This document shows positions 1 to 5,661 of a stretch of 6,278 nt of DNA, one piece after another. The stretch is from Flavobacterium sp. (GTDB taxonomy: Bacteria > Bacteroidota > Bacteroidia > Flavobacteriales > Flavobacteriaceae). The stretch's first letter is position 1, and every line of letters begins with the position of its first letter. Made by a program: the position numbers and the translations under genes. The notes under the pieces were generated by a model, which was given only the letters and a program-made list of their open reading frames with translations, did not search any database and had not been told where the DNA came from. Location: positions 1 through 6,278 of the forward strand of contig JALRGZ010000269.1 in assembly GCA_023253295.1 (NCBI GenBank), in the 5' to 3' direction.

Positions 1-1215
1 CAATAAGGCAGCCATAGCCACAGGTAAACCAACGGTTTTAGCCATGGCAGTATAGGTTTGATCTTGACCCAGGCAAACCATTTGGGAATCCTTTTGGACT
101 TTTTTGCCATTGATTTCGTAGCCAAATTTATGATACATCACGATCATATCTTTGTCTTCGGGCTGGAGTTTCCAACTGTCATTGAGGATTTTTTCTAAAA
201 TCTGTGCTGGAGTCGCATTTTTAAGTCCTACAAGCTTTTTATCATTGAACAAATCCAACTCCAATAATTTGTCCCACATGATATCGTCTTGGTCAATTTT
301 AAGTAAGAATCGGGTTTTTATTTCCACCGAATCCGTTGGGTGATAAGGCAAAAAAGAATTCATAAACTGACGGTAACTCATATTTTCGGAATCTTCCATG
401 ATATAGGAATCATCCGTCATGCCCAGTTGCACAAACATATTCCAGGCTTTGGAAAAACCTACTTTACGAATCGTTCCGCGATACAGCGTCAAAATATCTT
501 CTAAACCATAAACACTTCGGTATTTTAAAGAATCTCTGTTGGAATAGGCTTCAAATTTACCGTATCCATCTACTTCCAAAAATTCGGTTCGACGAAACAA
601 ACTGGTGTACGGAATGTATTTATAGGTTCCTTCCTGAATAAATTTGGCCACGCCACCTTGACCTGCTAAAACCACATTTCGCGGCGCCCAGGTAAACTTA
701 TAATTCCACAAATTCGTATCCGATTCGGGAGCAACTAATCCACCACAAAAGGATTCAAACAACAGCATCTTTCCACCTTGTTCTCTAATTTCGTCAATGA
801 CTTTCATCGCACTCATATGATCGATTCCGGGGTCTAAACCCATTTCGTTCATAAAAATGAGTCCGTTTTTTTTCACCTCAGCATCAAGTGCCTGCATAGC
901 CTCACTAATATAAGAAGCCGTAACTAGGTTTTTCTTGAAAAGCACACAGTCCTTTGCAATTTCAATATGCAAATGTGCCGGCAACATCGAAATGACAATA
1001 GTAGCTTTTTCAATTGCTGCTCTTCGTTCGGCTTCATTAAAAATATCCAGGGCAATTGGTGTCGCATTAGGATGATTATTGGTTTTCTTTTCTGCCAGTT
1101 CCAAAGACAAATCGGCAATTTGCAATTGCAATTGTTCTTCTTCAGACTTATCCAAAAGATACTGAATCAACGAAGAAGCCGATCTTCCTGCACCAATAAT
1201 TAAAACGACTCTCAT
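1..1215 (-). CDS. Saccharopine dehydrogenase-like protein (glutamate-forming type), 3' end outside the window
   Basis: The frame is open from an ATG at 1215 to the left edge: 405 residues are visible without a stop, so the C-terminus is missing. The protein starts MRVVLIIGAGRSASS, a Rossmann beta-alpha turn (G8, G10) whose third glycine position holds A13 or S14. Residues 126-134 read GLDPGIDHM, the hallmark of the LYS9-type saccharopine reductase/dehydrogenase family. Residues 157-159 (CGG) and Y171-R178 (YKFTWAPR) match the family's conserved CGGLPAPE...YKFSWSPRG block. Such enzymes interconvert saccharopine with glutamate and aminoadipate semialdehyde using NAD(P) in the cytoplasm. In Bacteroidota a lysine-degradation role is likely, but that is inference, since no partner gene is visible. 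Family members run about 440-460 residues, so some 40-50 are probably off the edge. The start is supported by the Rossmann strand beginning at residue 3 and by a promoter just upstream. Family assignment is firm; exact substrate is less so. Confidence 0.9.
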   Translation of the reverse strand, partial: MRVVLIIGAGRSASSLIQYLLDKSEEEQLQLQIADLSLELAEKKTNNHPNATPIALDIFNEAERRAAIEKATIVISMLPAHLHIEIAKDCVLFKKNLVTASYISEAMQALDAEVKKNGLIFMNEMGLDPGIDHMSAMKVIDEIREQGGKMLLFESFCGGLVAPESDTNLWNYKFTWAPRNVVLAGQGGVAKFIQEGTYKYIPYTSLFRRTEFLEVDGYGKFEAYSNRDSLKYRSVYGLEDILTLYRGTIRKVGFSKAWNMFVQLGMTDDSYIMEDSENMSYRQFMNSFLPYHPTDSVEIKTRFLLKIDQDDIMWDKLLELDLFNDKKLVGLKNATPAQILEKILNDSWKLQPEDKDMIVMYHKFGYEINGKKVQKDSQMVCLGQDQTYTAMAKTVGLPVAMAALL

Positions 1216-1232
1216 AGTTTGAAATTATACTT

Positions 1233-1263
1233 CAAAAATAGGCAAATGTTTAAGCAGATACAA
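1233..1263 (-). promoter_or_regulatory. Bacteroidota-type promoter for the saccharopine dehydrogenase gene
   Basis: Read on the minus strand, TATTTTTG at 1240-1233 fits the Bacteroidota -7 consensus TAnnTTTG. A TTG at 1263-1261 lies 20 bases upstream, where the -33 element is expected. The leader to the ATG at 1215 would be only about 10-15 bases, with no purine-rich Shine-Dalgarno, as is common in flavobacteria. Confidence 0.5.
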
Positions 1264-1318
1264 CATTAAAAAATAGAACCAATGAATACAAGCCTAACAA
1301 CATACATTATATTTTATC

Positions 1319-1371
1319 ACCATTAAGAAATTTAGAAAATTAAGCTTAATGAAACTTAATATCTTAATGGT
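1319..1371. repeat. Nested inverted ATTAAG/CTTAAT cluster in the divergent intergenic region
   Basis: A perfect 10-base inverted repeat (ACCATTAAGA at 1319-1328, TCTTAATGGT at 1362-1371) encloses a perfect 12-base palindrome (ATTAAGCTTAAT, 1339-1350). The hexamer ATTAAG occurs five times in 47 bases: direct at 1322 and 1339, inverted at 1345, 1355 and 1363. The cluster lies between the two divergent promoters, about 55 bases upstream of the minus-strand -33 element and 85 bases upstream of the plus-strand one. A regulator-binding site is possible. No T-run follows the outer repeat on either strand, so it is not a standard terminator. The rest of 1216-1507 is AT-rich and shows no gene. Confidence 0.45.
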
Positions 1372-1456
1372 AAAAAAAGAAAACTAAATGTGTCTAGAAG
1401 TCGTATTTTTCACAAAACTTTAGCATAAAAGCAGGCAAACTAAACCATTAAAACTT

Positions 1457-1486
1457 TTTGGGTTCGTTAGTTTTGGAATACTTTTG
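1457..1486 (+). promoter_or_regulatory. Bacteroidota-type promoter for the DUF423 gene
   Basis: TACTTTTG at 1479-1486 fits the -7 consensus TAnnTTTG. TTTG at 1457-1460 lies 18 bases upstream and fits the -33 element. Transcription would start near 1491-1493, giving a leader of about 15 A-rich bases before the ATG at 1508. Confidence 0.6.
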
Positions 1487-1507
1487 TAGCAACATAAAAA
1501 TCAAACA

Positions 1508-1894
1508 ATGGATAAAAAAATATATTCTACTGCTGCACTATTAGGAATGATTGCAATAATTTTAGGAGCCTTTGGTGCTCATGCCTTAAAAGCACTTTTA
1601 ACTCCAGAACAATTAGCTACATTTGAAACAGGAGTGCGTTACCAAATGTACCATGCTTTATTTTTATTATTAATAGGAAACATAGCGAGTCTTTCTGAAA
1701 AAGCAAAAAAACAAATCTACACTTTATCGCTCTCAGGAGTGATTTTATTCTCAGGTTCTATCTATTTATTAGCAACTAATTCCCTTACTCCTTTTGATTT
1801 TAAAATTATCGGATTCGTAACACCAATAGGTGGTTTATTGCTAATTTTCTCATGGATTCGTTTTTTTACGTCATTTTTTAACAAAAAATCATAA
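1508..1894 (+). CDS. DUF423 (YgdD-type) small integral membrane protein
   Basis: The product has 128 residues, the usual size for the DUF423 family. The N-terminal signature is clear: a first hydrophobic helix (about 8-30) containing LGAFGAHALK, followed by a short loop ending in the conserved stretch FETGVRYQMYHALFLL (residues 39-54). Four membrane segments are apparent, at about 8-30, 47-61, 70-89 and 98-121, with a basic C-terminal tail (NKKS). The protein should sit in the cytoplasmic membrane; the family has no established biochemical function. The ATG is preceded by a good promoter and an A-rich leader without a Shine-Dalgarno, and the gap to pckA is 81 bases. No terminator was seen in that gap, so some readthrough into pckA is possible. 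The family call is strong; the function is unknown. Confidence 0.92.
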   Translation: MDKKIYSTAALLGMIAIILGAFGAHALKALLTPEQLATFETGVRYQMYHALFLLLIGNIASLSEKAKKQIYTLSLSGVILFSGSIYLLATNSLTPFDFKIIGFVTPIGGLLLIFSWIRFFTSFFNKKS

Positions 1895-1932
1895 AATTGA
1901 TTTTTTTGAAACATCGGTAGAACTAAAATAAT

Positions 1933-1940
1933 TACCTTTG
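1933..1940 (+). promoter_or_regulatory. Likely -7 promoter box of pckA
   Basis: TACCTTTG matches the TAnnTTTG consensus and is followed by an A-rich leader of about 30 bases to the ATG at 1976. The nearest TTTG upstream (1905-1908) is 24 bases away, longer than the usual spacing, so the -33 element is uncertain. This suggests pckA has its own start rather than depending only on the DUF423 promoter. Confidence 0.5.
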
Positions 1941-1975
1941 TAGTACGAAAACAAAACATTCACAACTAAAAAACT

Positions 1976-3577
1976 ATGGACAATAGCACTCTTTTCACGA
2001 AAACGATTTCGTTAAAAAATATTGGAATCGATAACGCAAACGTTCATTATCAGTTAAGTGCTGATGAATTACATCAAATTACCTTAGAAAAAGGTCAGGG
2101 AGTTGAATCCTCAACCGGCGCATTAGCTATTAATACCGGAGAGTTTACAGGTCGTTCTCCTCAAGACCGTTTCATTGTCAAAGATGCTATTACAGAAAAT
2201 GAAGTATGGTGGGGAAATATCAATATCCCATTTGATCCTGAAGCATTTGATAAATTATACTCTAAAGTATGTAACTACTTAAATGATAAAGAGGTTTATG
2301 CAAGGGATTCTTATGTTTGTGCCGATACTAATTACCGATTAAATGTTCGCGTAGTTACTGAAACAGCCTGGGCAAATTTATTTTGCTACAATATGTTTTT
2401 GAGACCGGAAGAAAACGAATTAGCCAATTTCACTCCGGAATGGACAGTAATTTGTGTACCAAGTTTTATTGCTGATCCGGCAGTAGACGGAACAAGACAA
2501 GGAAATTTTGCTATATTAAATTTCACCAAAAAAGTAGCATTAATTGGGGGAACAGCTTATACCGGAGAAATGAAAAAAGGAATTTTTTCTGCTTTAAATT
2601 TCATCTTACCAGTTTTCAAAAATACCTTACCAATGCACTGCAGTGCCAATGTAGGTCAGGATGGTGAAACAGCTATTTTCTTTGGATTGTCCGGAACAGG
2701 AAAAACAACACTTTCTGCAGATCCGAGCCGTAAATTAATTGGTGACGATGAACACGGATGGACTAACGAAAATACTGTGTTTAACTTCGAAGGAGGTTGC
2801 TATGCAAAGGTGGTTAACCTTAGTGAAGAAAACGAACCGGACATTTTCAAAGCTATTAAAAAAGGAGCGCTTTTAGAAAATGTAGTTTTCAAAAAAGGAA
2901 CAAACGAAGTAGACTATACGGATACTTCTATCACTCCTAACACCCGAGTAAGTTACCCAATTAATCATATTGATAATATCCAACCAGGTTCTATTGGACA
3001 AAACCCTAAGAATATCTTTTTCTTAACTGCAGATTCTTTTGGTATTTTGCCTCCAATTTCAAGATTGACTCCGGGTCAGGCTGCTTACCACTTTATCTCT
3101 GGATATACGGCTAAAGTAGCAGGAACTGAAGCGGGTGTAACAGAGCCACAACCTAACTTTTCAGCTTGTTTTGGGGCACCCTTTATGCCGCTACACCCTA
3201 CAAGATATGCTGAAATGTTAAGCCAAAAAATGAAAGAAGCCAACGTAAAAGTTTGGTTAATCAACACAGGATGGACTGGAGGGCCTTACGGAACAGGAAG
3301 CCGTATGAAGTTAAAATACACCCGTGCGATGATCACTGCAGCTTTAAACGGTGAATTAGACCATGTTGATTACGAAAACCATGAAGTTTTTGGTATTGCT
3401 AAACCACAATCTTGTCCAAATGTTCCGAGCGAAATTTTGAATCCAAGAAACACCTGGGAAGACAAAGACTTGTATGATACCAAAGCAGTAGAACTAGCTC
3501 AGAAATTCAAAGCAAACTTTCAAAAATTTGAATCTTATGCTAATGAGGAAATCCTTTCAGGAGGCCCTTTAGTTTAA
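1976..3577 (+). CDS. pckA: Phosphoenolpyruvate carboxykinase (ATP)
   Basis: This cytoplasmic enzyme converts oxaloacetate and ATP to PEP, CO2 and ADP, the entry step of gluconeogenesis. The 533-residue product is full length for the ATP-dependent family (about 530-540). Motifs appear in order: TGRSPQDRF with R60 (oxaloacetate binding); GGTAYTGEMKKG with K200 and K201 (metal/substrate lysine region); MHCSANVG with H221 (Mn2+ ligand); the kinase-1 P-loop GLSGTGKTTL at 237-246 with K243; the kinase-2 segment LIGDDEHGW at 254-262 with D257 and D258 (metal binding); and NTRVSYP with R324 (phosphate contact). All expected catalytic residues are present and the frame is unbroken. It is distinct from the GTP-type enzyme, which has different P-loop and overall sequence. 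The start is the ATG just after an A-rich leader. A hairpin follows the stop closely, so pckA ends its transcription unit. Confidence 0.98.
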   Translation: MDNSTLFTKTISLKNIGIDNANVHYQLSADELHQITLEKGQGVESSTGALAINTGEFTGRSPQDRFIVKDAITENEVWWGNINIPFDPEAFDKLYSKVCNYLNDKEVYARDSYVCADTNYRLNVRVVTETAWANLFCYNMFLRPEENELANFTPEWTVICVPSFIADPAVDGTRQGNFAILNFTKKVALIGGTAYTGEMKKGIFSALNFILPVFKNTLPMHCSANVGQDGETAIFFGLSGTGKTTLSADPSRKLIGDDEHGWTNENTVFNFEGGCYAKVVNLSEENEPDIFKAIKKGALLENVVFKKGTNEVDYTDTSITPNTRVSYPINHIDNIQPGSIGQNPKNIFFLTADSFGILPPISRLTPGQAAYHFISGYTAKVAGTEAGVTEPQPNFSACFGAPFMPLHPTRYAEMLSQKMKEANVKVWLINTGWTGGPYGTGSRMKLKYTRAMITAALNGELDHVDYENHEVFGIAKPQSCPNVPSEILNPRNTWEDKDLYDTKAVELAQKFKANFQKFESYANEEILSGGPLV

Positions 3578-3600
3578 AAATAAACCAACCAAAAATAGAC

Positions 3601-3635
3601 AAATGCTGTTCTTAATTGAACAGCATTTTTTATTT
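3601..3635 (+). terminator. Intrinsic terminator of pckA
   Basis: AAATGCTGTTC (3601-3611) pairs perfectly with GAACAGCATTT (3618-3628) across a six-base TTAATT loop, and a T-rich run continues to 3635. It lies 23 bases after the pckA stop codon and separates pckA from the DUF4407 gene. Confidence 0.88.
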
Positions 3636-3681
3636 AACAACACATTATCAGATATTTACACTAAGTTTCATTTTTTGGCGT

Positions 3682-3689
3682 TAAATTTG
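3682..3689 (+). promoter_or_regulatory. Likely -7 promoter box of the DUF4407 gene
   Basis: TAAATTTG matches TAnnTTTG and lies 52 bases before the ATG at 3742. No clear TTTG occurs at the expected -33 distance. The preceding pckA terminator means the DUF4407 gene needs its own promoter, which supports this site. Confidence 0.45.
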
Positions 3690-3741
3690 TGTGCATTTCC
3701 CCAAACAAAAAACTAAAATCAAAACTTAATTAAAAACAATC

Positions 3742-4842
3742 ATGTTACAATCCTTTTTTATCCTCTGTTCTGGGGCTGACAAAAACCTGCTTGAAGGTTG
3801 TTCCGAAGGGGAAAAAACAAAATACGTAGGTATTGGCGCCACCGTATTCTTTACTGCAGTAATGGCTTTCTTAGCGAGTGCTTATGCGCTTTTTACCGTT
3901 TTCGACAGTATTTATCCGGCTATTGCTTTTGGGATAGTTTGGTCTTTGCTTATTTTCAATCTGGATCGTTTTATTGTTTCTACTATTCGAAAAAGAGATC
4001 GTTTAAGTAGCGAATTTCTACAAGCAACTCCCCGAATTGTTCTGGCAATTATCATTGCCATTGTGATTTCGAAACCTCTTGAAATTAAAATTTTCGAAAA
4101 AGAAATCAATACGGTGCTGCTGAAAGAGAAAAATGCCATGGCTTTGAACAATAAAAAAGAAGTGGCCACCTATTTCAAATCGGATTTGGATAAAAACAAG
4201 GCTGAAATTACCGCTTTGAAAAACGAAATTACCGATAAAGAAAAAGAAGTAAATACCCTTTATGAAACTTATATTGCCGAAGCCGAAGGTACTAAAGGAA
4301 CGATGAAACTGGGAAAAGGCCCTGTGTTTAAAGAAAAGATTGCCAAACATAATTTGGCTTCCGCCGAACTCGACACCATTAGAAAAAACAATCTGGCTAA
4401 AATTGCCGAAAAAGAGGCTTTGAACAAAAATCTGCAAGCCGATTTAGACAAAAAAGTAACCGAAACCCAACCTATCATTGATGGCTTTGACGGTCTGATG
4501 GCGCGTATTAATGCGCTGAACAAATTGCCTTGGTTACCATCGGTGTTTATTATGTTGTTGTTTCTGGCTATTGAAACTTCGCCCATTATTGCCAAATTAT
4601 TATCTCCTAAAGGCGAATACGATTTTAAATTGGAAGATTTGGAAACGGCATTAAAAACAACCTTAGAACAGGACAAATACCAACGCAGTTTATTGCTAAA
4701 AACCTCTGCTGAAATGCACGACAAAGTGTATCAAGACATTGCCACCGACAAACAGTTGTATGACTTACAACGAAAAAACGCAACCAACCTACTGGAATTA
4801 CAATCCCATAATTTCTTAGAAAAACAAAAGAAAACTTTATAA
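3742..4842 (+). CDS. DUF4407 membrane protein with a long coiled-coil region
   Basis: The 366-residue product fits the DUF4407 family in length and layout. Three membrane segments occur near the N-terminus (about 30-53, 57-73, 97-112), with the family-like NLDRFIVSTIRK at 73-84 after the second. A charged, heptad-like stretch rich in K, E, L and N runs from about 115 to 245 and should form a coiled-coil hairpin. A fourth membrane helix (about 264-286) carries FLAIETSPIIAKLLSPKGEYD just at its exit, also typical of the family. The C-terminal tail (290-366) is charged and helical. The even number of membrane segments puts both ends on the same side, probably cytoplasmic, with the coiled coil between helices 3 and 4 on the other side. 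No function is established for the family. The gene appears to be monocistronic, with its own -7 box and a terminator three bases after the stop. Confidence 0.9.
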   Translation: MLQSFFILCSGADKNLLEGCSEGEKTKYVGIGATVFFTAVMAFLASAYALFTVFDSIYPAIAFGIVWSLLIFNLDRFIVSTIRKRDRLSSEFLQATPRIVLAIIIAIVISKPLEIKIFEKEINTVLLKEKNAMALNNKKEVATYFKSDLDKNKAEITALKNEITDKEKEVNTLYETYIAEAEGTKGTMKLGKGPVFKEKIAKHNLASAELDTIRKNNLAKIAEKEALNKNLQADLDKKVTETQPIIDGFDGLMARINALNKLPWLPSVFIMLLFLAIETSPIIAKLLSPKGEYDFKLEDLETALKTTLEQDKYQRSLLLKTSAEMHDKVYQDIATDKQLYDLQRKNATNLLELQSHNFLEKQKKTL

Positions 4843-4844
4843 AA

Positions 4845-4876
4845 ACAAAACCCGACCTATTCAAGTCGGGTTTTGT
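4845..4876. terminator. Bidirectional terminator between convergent genes
   Basis: ACAAAACCCGAC (4845-4856) pairs perfectly with GTCGGGTTTTGT (4865-4876) around an eight-base loop. The GC-rich core is flanked by an A-tract on the left and a T-tract on the right, so the structure reads as a terminator on both strands. It begins three bases after the DUF4407 stop and lies 56 bases beyond the stop of the convergent minus-strand gene. Confidence 0.88.
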
Positions 4877-4931
4877 GTAAGTATAATTTATCAAAGATAT
4901 TTATCAAAAATTCGAAAAGCTATACCCCTGT

Positions 4932-5522
4932 TTATTTATCAATCATTAACTTAAATTCCTTAATTTTTTTTGGCAACAATTTCTTATTTCTGAAAGGATT
5001 GTACAATGCCAAATTATCAATCATTAAAACCAAATTTATTTTTTCCGATTGATTTAATTGCTCGTAATTCTTATTAAAATAATATTTAGAAGCTTTATCA
5101 ACACCTATAATTCCATTAGAAAAGTCATATGATGAAAACAAAAGGAACAAACAATCTTCTTGAGTGTAAGATTCCTCAAGTTTGTTAGTATAAATTATTT
5201 CATAAATATCACTTCGAAATTTGAAACTATTTTCTGGATAAAGTTTAGGGAAACCAAAACATCTAATAACATCCAAACAAGGACAATCTTTTTTGTTTTT
5301 TATAAAACGGTTGTTAACATTTTCAACATTGTGCGTTTTACTATATATTAAAATTAAATCCAAATATTTTTTTGTTTTTGATTTTTCTATACTTTTTGTG
5401 ATTGTTATAAAAGTTTGATTGTTAAACATACTATTATAGTCACTTAATAAAAAAACATATAGTCCAAAAATTAATATAATCGAACTTAAAAAAATCTGAA
5501 CAAGAATTTTAGTTAATTTCAT
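4932..5522 (-). CDS. Membrane-anchored protein with a degenerate GT51 transglycosylase-like C-terminal half
   Basis: The product has 196 residues. The N-terminus (K2, K5, then a hydrophobic helix at about 6-27) is an uncleaved membrane anchor with the rest outside. The C-terminal half resembles the second half of the GT51 peptidoglycan glycosyltransferase domain, in order: R103-E108 (RSDIYE, compare RKxxE); LEESYTQEDCL at 115-125 (compare LExxySKeeIL); YDFSNGIIGVDKASKYYF at 132-149 (compare xyFGnGxyGvexAAxxYF); LNQSE at 156-160 (compare LtlaE); and LALYNPFRN at 171-179 (compare PsxYNPxRN). The first half is not recognisable: neither the EDxxFxxHxG catalytic-glutamate motif nor GGSTITQQL is present. 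Residues 71-88 weakly recall the region after the catalytic Glu, which would put V69 in its place. It is probably inactive as a glycosyltransferase. No promoter box was seen upstream, so it may be co-transcribed with the TPR gene. The resemblance is my own reading by eye. Confidence 0.72.
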   Translation of the reverse strand: MKLTKILVQIFLSSIILIFGLYVFLLSDYNSMFNNQTFITITKSIEKSKTKKYLDLILIYSKTHNVENVNNRFIKNKKDCPCLDVIRCFGFPKLYPENSFKFRSDIYEIIYTNKLEESYTQEDCLFLLFSSYDFSNGIIGVDKASKYYFNKNYEQLNQSEKINLVLMIDNLALYNPFRNKKLLPKKIKEFKLMIDK

Positions 5523-5661
5523 TGGCAGCTAATTCTTTATTTTTTATCTCGATTAGTGTTAACTCATTTATAAGAGAAGTGATATTTACTTTAAAATATT
5601 TTGAAATAATTAAACAGATTAAATAACTAATACTATATTTTACTTTCTTCTCAGCCTCCAA
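5509..5661 (-). other. Short open frame bridging the TPR gene and the GT51-like gene, possible coding remnant
   Basis: In the gap between the two minus-strand genes one frame stays open for 50 codons from a TTG at 5661 to a TAA at 5511-5509, overlapping the last codons of the TPR gene and the first of the next gene. It ends INELTLIEIKNKELAANEIN, where the KNKELA part recalls the linker after the membrane helix in TPR-LuxR regulators and histidine kinases of Bacteroidota. It could be the frameshifted, truncated continuation of the TPR gene, but AT-rich DNA also produces such frames by chance. No RBS or promoter was seen, so it is not called as a gene. Confidence 0.2.

Noticed and set aside
924..1203. 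Overlapping frames on both strands inside the saccharopine dehydrogenase region
   Set aside because: The continuous 405-codon minus-strand frame with Rossmann and GLDPGIDHM motifs explains this DNA; the others are shadows.
1319..1371. Inverted repeat as an intrinsic terminator
   Set aside because: The arms are AT-rich, the loop is 33 bases, and no T-run follows on either strand; the flanking genes also diverge from here.
4018..4724. Two long minus-strand open frames (139 and 151 codons) opposite the DUF4407 gene
   Set aside because: They are antisense to a clear family member. One is phenylalanine-rich, as expected from reading a lysine/glutamate-rich coiled coil backwards; neither shows a recognisable domain.
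4886..4942. ATTTATCAA occurring three times (4886, 4899, 4934) as a repeat array
   Set aside because: The copies are very short and AT-rich, and the third overlaps the end of a coding frame; chance or low complexity is enough to explain them.
5590..5606. AT palindrome TTTAAAATATTTTGAAA between the two minus-strand genes as a terminator
   Set aside because: It has no GC pairs in the stem core and no separate loop, so it would not form a stable terminator hairpin.
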